Below are positions 8,056-14,731 of a DNA stretch of 64,000 nt, one piece after another. A program made the position numbers and the translations under genes. Source of the stretch: JAHCHG01 sp965214585. GTDB lineage: Bacteria > Acidobacteriota > Blastocatellia > Pyrinomonadales > Pyrinomonadaceae. A model generated the notes under the pieces. It did not search any database, was not told the DNA's origin, and worked only from the letters and a program-made list of their open reading frames with translations. The stretch is from assembly GCA_965214585.1 (NCBI GenBank), contig OZ243957.1, positions 3,348,001 to 3,412,000 on the forward strand, given 5' to 3'. Position 1 is the first letter of the stretch, and the number at the start of each line of letters is the position of its first letter.

Positions 8056-8256
8056 ATCAGTAGATCACGAAATTCACAGGCGGAAACCCGACAGTTATGG
8101 AGGGTGCTGATCGAACGGAAGAATGTTAGGTTTAAAAAAACAGTAGAACATTCCGGTTTTTCTATAAATATTTCGATTTCCTAACAGCACCCTCCATAAC
8201 TGCCCTCGTTTCCGCCTATTTGGAAACGATTTTTGATATTTTCGTGATCTACTGAT
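8056..8256. repeat. Palindromic element, copy 1 (conserved inner arms, private outer arms)
   Basis: A nested inverted repeat. The outer arms 8056-8072 and 8240-8256 are perfect 17-bp complements (ATCAGTAGATCACGAAA). The inner arms 8078-8109 and 8185-8217 pair as AGGCGGAAAC and GGAGGGTGCTG blocks on either side of an asymmetric internal loop (CCGA against CGAGGG). The same inner arms recur at 35108-35140 and 35226-35257, while the outer arms there are a different complementary pair. No open frame is inside. It may be a structured RNA, a MITE-like element or a terminator-targeted insertion. Confidence 0.8.
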
Positions 8257-8403
8257 TATAGATAAAACGGGCGCAGTTATTATCTTCCATCTATAATTTA
8301 TAATCTATTCCGAAGCCATACTTCATTTCAACTAATTTCTATATTCGTTATTTGAATTTCCGCGCCTTTCGGAATTGTATTTATGTGTGGTGAACTTTTA
8401 GAA

Positions 8404-8898
8404 TCATTTTGCCTCTAATTTTTCCCGCATTTTCCTTTCGACCAAATCGGGAACTAAATTTTCGACGCGCCTGCCGAGCGTGAAAACCTGTTTTACGAGA
8501 TGCGACGAAACATAAGAGAATTCTTCCGCCGCCATCAGAAAAACGGTTTCGATTTCGGGTTCTAAACGCCGATTCATCAGAGCCATACGAAGTTCGTATT
8601 CGTAATCGGAAACGGCGCGAATGCCGCGCACAATCGCCGTGCAGCTGCGCTCTTTCGCGTAATCTACGAGCAAACCTTTGAAACTTTCAACCATAATTTT
8701 GCAGTTTTTCGTTTCAATTTCCGGCAGAGTTTCCTTTATCATCAACAATCTTTCTTCGGGCGAGAACATAGGGTTTTTATCGGGATTATTCAAAACGCCG
8801 ATAATCATTTCGTCGAACAGATCAACCGTGCGCTCGATAATATCTATGTGTCCCATCGTCAATGGATCAAATGAGCCGGGAAAAATTGCGCGTTTCAT
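8404..8898 (-). CDS. coaD: Phosphopantetheine adenylyltransferase
   Basis: A 164-residue PPAT, the penultimate step of coenzyme A synthesis: 4'-phosphopantetheine plus ATP gives dephospho-CoA. The nucleotidyltransferase signature is complete, FPGSFDPLTMGHIDIIERT near the N-terminus, with Thr14 and His17 in the TxGH motif. RGIRAVSDYEYE and the family's C-terminal SSHLVKQV block are also present. Length is typical. It is the downstream partner of the TPR gene on the same strand, separated by a strong palindrome that may end upstream transcription, so it may have its own promoter within 8899-9017. Confidence 0.96.
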   Translation of the reverse strand: MKRAIFPGSFDPLTMGHIDIIERTVDLFDEMIIGVLNNPDKNPMFSPEERLLMIKETLPEIETKNCKIMVESFKGLLVDYAKERSCTAIVRGIRAVSDYEYELRMALMNRRLEPEIETVFLMAAEEFSYVSSHLVKQVFTLGRRVENLVPDLVERKMREKLEAK

Positions 8899-8912
8899 AA
8901 ATTAAACCTCTT

Positions 8913-8986
8913 GTCAGCAGCGTCGGCGTAAGCCGATGCGTAAATGCACACGCGACGGGCGCATCGGCTCACGCCGACGCGCTGAC
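8913..8986. repeat. REP-like palindrome between coaD and the TPR gene
   Basis: Bases 8913-8940 and 8960-8986 pair almost perfectly (GTCAGCGCGTCGGCGTGAGC type arms) around a 19-base loop. The sequence is far more GC-rich than its surroundings. It could terminate the TPR gene (minus strand, ends at 9018) or be a scattered REP-type repeat; there is no clear T-run after the stem. Confidence 0.7.
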
Positions 8987-9017
8987 TTGCTTTAACAACA
9001 GACTCCAGACTCGTTTT

Positions 9018-9800
9018 TCAGAATCTCGTTTTCAATAATCTTTTCGCTTCCGCTTCGGTTTCCTCGTATTCGGGAATATATTTCGGGTTGGGCTTCATAT
9101 TCAAAACATATTCAAACTGCTTTTTCGCGTCCTGTTCGCGTCCGACGGCAAGATACGCTTCGCCGAGATGCAGATGCAGATACGAATTATTGTCTTCGAG
9201 TTCCAAGCCTTTTTGGAAATATTCGATGGCTTTTTCGGGTTCTCCGCCGGTCATCGTCGTCGCCATTTCAATTCTGCCAAGCACGTCATACGGAGTTGCG
9301 CCTTGATAATCGGGTTTGATTTCGATGACCTTTTTCATTCTCTCTTGGATCGTGTCAACCGATGTGATGCCGACGGTCAGAGGATTTCTCTGCGCCTGTT
9401 CGCCGAGATTTACGGCATACCAGAAATGCCCGTCGGCTTTGTTCGGCTCGATATTGGCGGCGATCTTTCCCGCTTCTTCGCCTTCTTTAAATGCACGCTC
9501 GCTTTCCTTTTCGTCGTCGGTTCGATTGCCGAGAAAGAAATTGTATTCGGCGTATTTCCATTCGACTTCGTAATTGCGATCATTCGGATTTCTGGCTTGC
9601 GCGAGCGTCTGCACGGCTTTGCGAAGTTTTTCGATGTCGTCGCGCTGTTCGTATAATTTTTCGGCTTCGGCGAGTTTCGCCTGAACGTCAATTTTGTTTT
9701 CCGCAGACGAATCGGCATCAGCCGAACTGCCCGAAGAAGCGCAGGCGAAGGAAAAAAGCGCAAGCAAACCGATTGTAATAAATGTGTAAATTCGTTTCAT
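9018..9800 (-). CDS. Exported TPR-repeat protein, possible lipoprotein
   Basis: A 260-residue protein with an N-terminal export signal (MKRIYTFITIGLLALFSFAC). The cysteine at 20 could be a lipidation site, although the residues before it (SFA) are not an ideal lipobox. An Asp/Ser-rich linker follows, then tetratricopeptide-like helices, clearest at 190-240 (EKAIEYFQKGLELEDNNSYL, then AYLAVGREQDAKKQFEYVL). TPR proteins act as docking scaffolds, so a periplasmic assembly role is plausible but unproven. It lies upstream of coaD on the same strand without an obvious functional link. Confidence 0.8.
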   Translation of the reverse strand: MKRIYTFITIGLLALFSFACASSGSSADADSSAENKIDVQAKLAEAEKLYEQRDDIEKLRKAVQTLAQARNPNDRNYEVEWKYAEYNFFLGNRTDDEKESERAFKEGEEAGKIAANIEPNKADGHFWYAVNLGEQAQRNPLTVGITSVDTIQERMKKVIEIKPDYQGATPYDVLGRIEMATTMTGGEPEKAIEYFQKGLELEDNNSYLHLHLGEAYLAVGREQDAKKQFEYVLNMKPNPKYIPEYEETEAEAKRLLKTRF

Positions 9801-9901
9801 ATAAAGATTTGTAAATTACCAAAAATGTTAAAATTTTGTTATATTTTTCACTTAACCGTTCGGATAAGTCTAATAAAAAAACGGCATATATTAAAGTCAT
9901 A

Positions 9902-10576
9902 ATGAATAAAAACGGACAAGCGGCATCGTTTTACGATCTGGAAGGAACACTCGTCGGCACGAATCTGGTGCATACGCTTGCATTTTACGCCCGTCGTCAG
10001 CAGGGTTTATTTTCCACGATAAAAAAATCGGCGGCGACCATCGCCAAACTGCCGATGTTCGGAATCACCGATCTTTATTCGCGCAATGTCTTTAACGAGT
10101 ATTTTTTTCAAAGCTACAAAGGCGAATCCCAAGACCGTCTGCGCTATTTTTCGCAGGAACTTTTCGAGGACGTTCTAAAGCCGGCGATTTTCGACGGAAC
10201 GCCCGATCTGATCGCCAAATCGAAAAAAATCGGACACGTCCAAGTGATCGTCACGGGCGCGTTGGATTTCAGCGTCGCGCCGCTTGCCGATTATCTGGGA
10301 ATTGATTTTTTTGCGGCAAACCGCCTCGAATTCGTCAACGGCGAAGCAACCGGACGCTTGCTGCCGCCCGTGATGGCTTCGGCAACAAAAGCGACTTGGA
10401 TCAGAGAATTTGCCGAAGAGAACGAGATAAATTTATCCGATTCGTTCGCCTATTCCGACAGCATTTCCGATCTGCCGATGCTCTCGATTGTCGGTCATCC
10501 GGTTGCGGTAAGTCCCGATTTTCGCTTGAAACAGACGGCTTTGCACCACGATTGGGCGATTCTGGATTTAAAATAA
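9902..10576 (+). CDS. HAD-superfamily phosphatase, subfamily IB (SerB-like)
   Basis: A 224-residue HAD-IB hydrolase. Motif I is FYDLEGTL with nucleophile Asp12; the usual second Asp is Glu14, as in many HAD-IB proteins with DxEGT. Motif II is VIVTGALDF, and motif IV DSISDLPML carries the metal-binding aspartates. The family includes phosphoserine phosphatase and 1-acyl-lysophosphatidic-acid phosphatases. The frame is open from 9836, but the start at 9902 places motif I at the normal distance from the N-terminus. The peptidase gene follows after 8 bases, so the two are probably co-transcribed. Confidence 0.85.
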   Translation: MNKNGQAASFYDLEGTLVGTNLVHTLAFYARRQQGLFSTIKKSAATIAKLPMFGITDLYSRNVFNEYFFQSYKGESQDRLRYFSQELFEDVLKPAIFDGTPDLIAKSKKIGHVQVIVTGALDFSVAPLADYLGIDFFAANRLEFVNGEATGRLLPPVMASATKATWIREFAEENEINLSDSFAYSDSISDLPMLSIVGHPVAVSPDFRLKQTALHHDWAILDLK

Positions 10577-10584
10577 AATCTTAT

Positions 10585-11550
10585 ATGAGTGCAAAAAATT
10601 ACAAATTATTAACAGCATCGGTATTATTTCTTACGGCGATTTTTTTCCAGATTTCAAATGTTTCCCAAGCACAGAAACAAAAAGTTGAAAAAATCTGGAA
10701 AGTCAGTTCCAAAACGATTGACGCAAAATCGCTGATTAAAGACATTAAATATTTATCGTCGGATGAACTCAAAGGACGCGAAACGGGAACAAACGAAAGC
10801 GTAAGGGCTAAAATGTATGTGGCAGCGAGATTTAATCAATCGGGAGTAAAACCGTTCGGGCGGGATTATTTTCAGAAGTTTTCGTTCACCGACAGAAATA
10901 AAAACGAAGTCGAGGGCGTGAACGCGTTCGGAATCATCAAAGGGAAAAAAGAGCCGAACAAATACATCGTAATTTCAGCGCATTACGATCACGTCGGCGT
11001 TGAAAACGGCGAAATCTACAACGGCGCGGACGACAACGCTTCGGGAACGGCGGCACTTTTTGCGATTGCCAAATATTTCAAAAAGCACAAACCGAATCAT
11101 TCAATAATCTTCGCCGCCTTCGATGCCGAAGAAAAAGGCTTGCAGGGCGCGAGATATTTTGTTGATAATCTGCCCGTTTCTCAAAGCGATATTTTGCTGA
11201 ATATCAATATGGATATGGTTTCACGCAATGATAAAAACGAACTTTACGCCGCCGGAACATTTCATTATCCGAATTTGAAACCGTATATCGAAGCAATCCA
11301 AAACCAAACACCCGTGAAATTAAAAATCGGACACGACAGCCCCGACTTAGGACGCGACGACTGGACTTTCCAATCCGACCACGGAGCATTTCACCGCAAA
11401 AAAATTCCGTTCATATATTTCGGAGTTGAAGATCACAAAGATTATCACAAACCGACGGATGATTTTGAAAATATCCAGCCGAAATTTTATGTAAATGCGG
11501 TTGAAACGGTTTTGATGGCGGTAAAATCTATTGATGAAAATATAAAATGA
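10585..11550 (+). CDS. Secreted M28-family zinc aminopeptidase
   Basis: A 321-residue M28 peptidase with a signal peptide (about residues 1-30). The co-catalytic two-zinc site is readable in order: SAHYDHVG (His and Asp), NGADDNASGTAAL (bridging Asp), FAAFDAEEKGLQG (catalytic Glu-Glu), NINMDMVSRND (Asp) and the C-terminal DHKDYHKPTDD with the last His. Members remove N-terminal amino acids from peptides in the periplasm or outside the cell. I start it at 10585, where the signal peptide begins; the longer frame upstream is only antiphase sequence of the HAD gene. It fits this organism's rich set of exported peptidases. Confidence 0.93.
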   Translation: MSAKNYKLLTASVLFLTAIFFQISNVSQAQKQKVEKIWKVSSKTIDAKSLIKDIKYLSSDELKGRETGTNESVRAKMYVAARFNQSGVKPFGRDYFQKFSFTDRNKNEVEGVNAFGIIKGKKEPNKYIVISAHYDHVGVENGEIYNGADDNASGTAALFAIAKYFKKHKPNHSIIFAAFDAEEKGLQGARYFVDNLPVSQSDILLNINMDMVSRNDKNELYAAGTFHYPNLKPYIEAIQNQTPVKLKIGHDSPDLGRDDWTFQSDHGAFHRKKIPFIYFGVEDHKDYHKPTDDFENIQPKFYVNAVETVLMAVKSIDENIK

Positions 11551-11600
11551 GCGGATAGAATCCTTATTGTAGAAATTGAAGAAAAGGGAGATGAACAATT

Positions 11601-11942
11601 ATGCAAGCGAATTTTGAGCAAGCAATTAAAATAATCAAAACTCTGCCGCCCGAAGATTTTGAGCGGTTGGATGAATGGATAGAGGAGCAAAAGCGAAACA
11701 GGTCTGAAAATGCGGAGAAAGAAAAGCTCAAAAAATATCAAATCGAGCGATACAAAAAAGCAAGAAAATGGCTTGATGAACATAGTGCTGAATATATGAA
11801 TCAATGGGTTTGTTTAGAAGGAGATAAACTCATCGGACACGGAAACGATGCTTTGGAACTACATCGAAAAGCAAAAGAGTTGGGAATCGCTATTCCATTC
11901 GTGCATCATATCGTGCCGGAAGTTGATATGGGAGGCTGGTAA
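11601..11942 (+). CDS. DUF5678-like small protein, module copy 1
   Basis: A 113-residue protein, first member of a two-gene module repeated three times. The N-terminal part (FEQAIKIIKTLPPEDFERLD, then EWIEE) forms helices, a charged linker follows, and the C-terminal half has NQWVCLEGDKLIGHGNDA, then HRKAKELGI and PFVHHI. The latter fits the DUF5678 pattern (W-V-x-L-x-G-D-x-L-x-x-H-G). AGGGAG lies upstream of the ATG. The protease gene begins directly after the stop (TAA then ATG), so the two are made together. Function unknown; a regulator, inhibitor or substrate of the adjacent protease is a reasonable guess. Confidence 0.82.
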   Translation: MQANFEQAIKIIKTLPPEDFERLDEWIEEQKRNRSENAEKEKLKKYQIERYKKARKWLDEHSAEYMNQWVCLEGDKLIGHGNDALELHRKAKELGIAIPFVHHIVPEVDMGGW

Positions 11943-12347
11943 ATGGAAACGGTTTCATTCGACGAAATTTATTTCTATGACACATTAAAGGTCGGCATTA
12001 CCGTTTCGGTTATTTTATTTTCGGGCGATGATTCGACTGATTTTGAAGCGAAAATAGATACAGGAGCAAGTTTCTGCGTTTTTGAACGAAAACAAGCGGA
12101 TAGATTAAATCTCGATGTTGAGAACGGCGAACTTCTGCGAATAAGCACAGCGATGAGCAGTTTCGAGGCTTACGGACACGAACTATCGCTAATGGTGATG
12201 GGCATCGAAACTTATACGAAAGTTTATTTCGCCAAAGAAGAATCTTTCGCCCGCAATGTTCTCGGCAGGCAAGGCTGGCTTGACCGCGTGAAACTCGGTT
12301 TGATTGATTACGAAGGCAAACTTTTGTTGAGTGAGTATGGAGAATAG
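11943..12347 (+). CDS. Retropepsin-like aspartyl protease, module copy 1
   Basis: A 134-residue single-lobe aspartyl protease candidate. The active-site motif is FEAKIDTGASFCVFERK with the DTGA signature, then a strand-rich core (YGHELSLMVMGIETYTKVYF) and a highly conserved end (NVLGRQGWLDRVKLGLIDY, then EGKLLLSEYGE). One lobe implies a homodimer, as in retroviral and clan AA proteases. No signal peptide is present, so it is cytoplasmic. It starts immediately after the DUF5678-like partner's stop. The last 80 bases are nearly identical in all three module copies, pointing to recent duplication or gene conversion. Confidence 0.82.
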   Translation: METVSFDEIYFYDTLKVGITVSVILFSGDDSTDFEAKIDTGASFCVFERKQADRLNLDVENGELLRISTAMSSFEAYGHELSLMVMGIETYTKVYFAKEESFARNVLGRQGWLDRVKLGLIDYEGKLLLSEYGE

Positions 12348-12358
12348 GAGAAATTTCT

Positions 12359-12706
12359 ATGCAAGCGAATTTTGAGCAAGCAATTAAAATAATTAAAACT
12401 CTGCCGTCTGAAGATTTTGAGCGGTTGGATGAATGGATTGAAGAACACAAGCAAAAAAATAAACTCTCGAAGGAAAAAGAAGAAAAGCTGAATTGGCGTT
12501 TGGAGCGTTATAAAAAGGCTCGGAAATGGCTTGATGAAAACAGCGATAAATATATGAACCAATGGGTTTGTCTGGAAGCCGATAAATTAATTGCTCACGG
12601 AACGGATGCTTTGGAAGTTCATCAAAAGGCGATTGCTCAGGGAATCGAATCGCCTTTTTTGCATCACATCGTTGAAGAACCGAAATTTTATGTCGGAGGC
12701 TGGTAA
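12359..12706 (+). CDS. DUF5678-like small protein, module copy 2
   Basis: A 115-residue paralogue of the protein at 11601, with the same N-terminus (MQANFEQAIKIIKTLP) and the same C-terminal WVCLEADKLIAHGTDA, then HQKAIAQGIESPFLHHI and GGW. The middle charged linker differs most (EEHKQKNKLSKEKEEK). Its first 70 bases are almost identical to copy 1, while the middle has drifted, so duplication was followed by uneven divergence. AGGAG lies 6 to 8 bases upstream of the ATG. The protease partner follows after 2 bases and starts with GTG. Confidence 0.82.
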   Translation: MQANFEQAIKIIKTLPSEDFERLDEWIEEHKQKNKLSKEKEEKLNWRLERYKKARKWLDENSDKYMNQWVCLEADKLIAHGTDALEVHQKAIAQGIESPFLHHIVEEPKFYVGGW

Positions 12707-12708
12707 AA

Positions 12709-13116
12709 GTGGAAATCATAACTTTCGACAAAATTTTTGAATATGACACACTGCAAACGGGCGTAACTGTTTTGGTTGTTTTGAGATACGGCGAAAAAGA
12801 AATTGATTTTGAAGCCAAAATTGACACAGGAGCAACGCATTGCGTTTTTGAGCGAAAACACGCGGAAAGGCTCGGAATTAATGTCGAAAGTGTGGACTTG
12901 GAGGAAACCTTTAATACCATAACGGGTTCATTTGCAGGTTACGGACACGAACTGACACTTTCCGTGTTAGACATCGAAACAGTTTCAACCGTTTATTTTG
13001 CCAAAGAAGAGTTTTTTACACGCAATATTCTCGGCAGACAAGGCTGGCTTGACCGCGTGAAACTCGGTTTGATTGATTACGAAGGCAAACTTTTGTTGAG
13101 TGAATATGGCGAATAG
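12709..13116 (+). CDS. Retropepsin-like aspartyl protease, module copy 2
   Basis: A 135-residue paralogue of the protease at 11943. The active-site strand reads FEAKIDTGATHCVFERK and the C-terminal end NILGRQGWLDRVKLGLIDY is retained. The start is GTG at 12709, supported by GGAGG at 12695-12699 inside the previous gene's end, a sign of translational coupling. Outside the active site and tail the sequence differs clearly from copy 1 (DLEETFNTITGSFAGYGHEL), which suggests different binding specificity in the flap or substrate cleft. Cytoplasmic, probably a dimer. Confidence 0.82.
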   Translation: MEIITFDKIFEYDTLQTGVTVLVVLRYGEKEIDFEAKIDTGATHCVFERKHAERLGINVESVDLEETFNTITGSFAGYGHELTLSVLDIETVSTVYFAKEEFFTRNILGRQGWLDRVKLGLIDYEGKLLLSEYGE

Positions 13117-13126
13117 GAGAAATTTT

Positions 13127-13468
13127 ATGCAGTCGAATATAGAGCGAGTTACAAATATAATTCGCACTTTGCCGTTTGAGGACTTGGAGAAACTCGGCAA
13201 GGTGATTGACGAGGAAAAACGAGCGAAACGAGCGAAAAATACAGAAGTGGAAAAGCAACTCGATGATTATGCAAAGGCGAAAAAATGGATTGCCGAAAAC
13301 GGTGAAAAATATATGAATCAATGGGTTTGTTTAGATGGTGATAAACTTGTTGCTCACGGAGAAGACGGGCGGAAAGTTTATCGAAAAGCGAAAGAAGCGG
13401 GAATTAAAGCACCATTTATAAAACGCATAATCGAAGAACCCGAAGCCTTTGTCGGAGGTTGGTCGTGA
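13127..13468 (+). CDS. DUF5678-like small protein, module copy 3
   Basis: A 113-residue paralogue of the proteins at 11601 and 12359: MQSNIERVTNIIRTLPFEDL, a basic linker, then NQWVCLDGDKLVAHGEDG, a short YRKAKEAGIKAPFIKRI segment and VGGWS at the end. The frame is open from 13100, but the ATG at 13127 aligns with the other copies and has AGGAGA at 13115-13120. Its end overlaps the next gene by GTGA (13465-13468), so the protease partner is translationally coupled. It is the most diverged of the three copies. Confidence 0.82.
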   Translation: MQSNIERVTNIIRTLPFEDLEKLGKVIDEEKRAKRAKNTEVEKQLDDYAKAKKWIAENGEKYMNQWVCLDGDKLVAHGEDGRKVYRKAKEAGIKAPFIKRIIEEPEAFVGGWS

Positions 13469-13875
13469 CTAAGGAAACAATTGAATTTACTTCAATTTAT
13501 CACTACAACACACTTGAAACGGGCATCACTTTGCCGACCACTTTGAGCATTGGCGAATCCATCGTAAAAGTGGATGCAAAGGTTGATACAGGTGCAACAT
13601 TTTGTGTATTTGAGAGAATTCACGGCGAAAATTTAGGCTTGGAAATCGAATCGGGAGATTTAATAAAAATATCAACCGCAACTTCGGGTTTTGACGCTTT
13701 CGGACATAATCTAAATCTTTCCGTCCTCGGTTTTGAAACAGAATCAAAAGTCTATTTTGCAAAAGAAGAAAGTTTTTATCTAAATGTTCTCGGCAGGCAA
13801 GGTTGGCTTGACCGCGTAAAACTCGGATTGATAGATTACGAAGGTAAACTTTTGTTGGGTGAATACGAAGAATGA
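13465..13875 (+). CDS. Retropepsin-like aspartyl protease, module copy 3
   Basis: A 136-residue paralogue with active-site strand VDAKVDTGATFCVFERI and the shared C-terminus NVLGRQGWLDRVKLGLIDY. I choose the GTG at 13465, which overlaps the partner's stop as GTGA and has GGAGG at 13454-13458; a TTG six bases earlier is less likely. The presence of an intact DTGA in all three copies argues for selection on catalysis, not decay. A hairpin-rich repeat and an IS200-type transposase begin 10 bases after its stop. Confidence 0.82.
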   Translation: MTKETIEFTSIYHYNTLETGITLPTTLSIGESIVKVDAKVDTGATFCVFERIHGENLGLEIESGDLIKISTATSGFDAFGHNLNLSVLGFETESKVYFAKEESFYLNVLGRQGWLDRVKLGLIDYEGKLLLGEYEE

Positions 13876-13885
13876 AGCAAACTAA

Positions 13886-13982
13886 TTTTCAGCCGATGAA
13901 ATCGGCGACAGCATAAAACCTAGCGCGTCAGCACTGGGTCGAGATTATAAAAGGGATTAAAGCTATCGAAGATAGCGACAGC
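13886..13982. repeat. REP-like hairpins, left side of the transposase
   Basis: Three short stem-loops in series: GCCGATGAAATCGGC followed by GACAGC, then CCTAGCGCGTCAGCACTGGG, then GCTATCGAAGATAGC followed by GACAGC. The stems differ in sequence but the GACAGC tail is constant. The last hairpin ends 13 bases before the transposase ATG. Confidence 0.75.
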
Positions 13983-13994
13983 CGGTAAAATAAT

Positions 13995-14462
13995 ATGCCG
14001 CAATCATATACAAATCTGATTTATCACATTGTTTTTTCGACAAAAATGCGACAACCGATAATCAAAAACGATGTCAGACCAAGATTGTATGATTACATCG
14101 GCGGCACAATTCACAAACAAGGCGGAATTTCATTAGCAATCGGCGGGATGGAAGACCACGTTCATATTTTGGCAAAATTGAAACCAAACAAGGCTGTATC
14201 GGACATTTTGCGGGATTTAAAGGCAAACGCAAGCGGTTGGATGCACGATGTTTTTCCCGAAGTAGAGGGCTTTTCGTGGCAGAAAGGTTACGGAGCATTT
14301 ACGGTAAGTGCATCGCAAATTGAAACGATAAAACATTATATTTTGAATCAAGCAGAACATCACCGGAAACACGGCACATTTCGGGAAGAATTTGGAAAAT
14401 TGTTGATCGCAAACAAGATCGAATTTGACGAAAAATATTTATTCGCAGATGCAGATAGTTAG
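13995..14462 (+). CDS. tnpA: IS200/IS605-family Y1 transposase
   Basis: A 155-residue HUH single-strand transposase. The metal-binding HUH motif is EDHVHIL (His55, His57), and the catalytic tyrosine is Tyr115 in TIKHYILNQAEHH, with Gln119 in the usual supporting place. Length and YTNLIYHIVFSTKMRQP at the N-terminus are typical of the IS200 group. The enzyme nicks at hairpins and moves DNA as single strands. All key residues are intact, so it may be active. No accessory TnpB gene is present. It is flanked by REP-like hairpins on both sides, its probable recognition sites. Confidence 0.93.
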   Translation: MPQSYTNLIYHIVFSTKMRQPIIKNDVRPRLYDYIGGTIHKQGGISLAIGGMEDHVHILAKLKPNKAVSDILRDLKANASGWMHDVFPEVEGFSWQKGYGAFTVSASQIETIKHYILNQAEHHRKHGTFREEFGKLLIANKIEFDEKYLFADADS

Positions 14463-14507
14463 ATTCAGGATTTTAGATTTCAGATTTCAGATTGATAATC
14501 GAAGGAA

Positions 14508-14716
14508 GTAGTTTTAGCCCGTGATAACGGGCGTAAGCATAAAGCCTAGCGTGTCAACGCTAGGTCAGATTGAAAAAATGAATTTTGAGCTATCGAAGAT
14601 AGCGACAGCAATTTATCAAACTGTCGCCCGTTATCACGGGCTTCTTCGATTTGTTAATACGTTCCTAGTGCTGACGCACTAGGCTTTATGCTGTCGCCGA
14701 TTTCATCGGCTGAAAA
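14508..14716. repeat. REP-like hairpins, right side of the transposase
   Basis: Units resembling the left side in both orientations: GCCCGTGATAACGGGC, CCTAGCGTGTCAACGCTAGG, GCTATCGAAGATAGC plus GACAGC, then inverted GCCCGTTATCACGGGC, CCTAGTGCTGACGCACTAGG and GCCGATTTCATCGGC. Stems vary while loops and tails stay constant. Confidence 0.75.
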
Positions 14717-14731
14717 CCAAAAATAAAAAAT

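Larger units (their letters stand above)
13886..14716. mobile_element. IS200/IS605-type transposase unit bracketed by REP-like inverted repeats
   Basis: The transposase gene at 13995 is flanked by long inverted repeats: 13886-13941 matches the reverse complement of 14660-14716 over about 55 bases. Inside lie further hairpins. IS200 elements lack terminal inverted repeats but use subterminal hairpins; transposases of the REP-associated kind sit among inverted REP units, which fits better. No target duplication is expected or seen. Confidence 0.7.

Noticed and set aside
8056..8256. Palindromic element as a tRNA or known riboswitch
   Set aside because: No tRNA arms or CCA end, and no consensus of a riboswitch that I recognise; position between two minus-strand genes does not fit a leader of either clearly.
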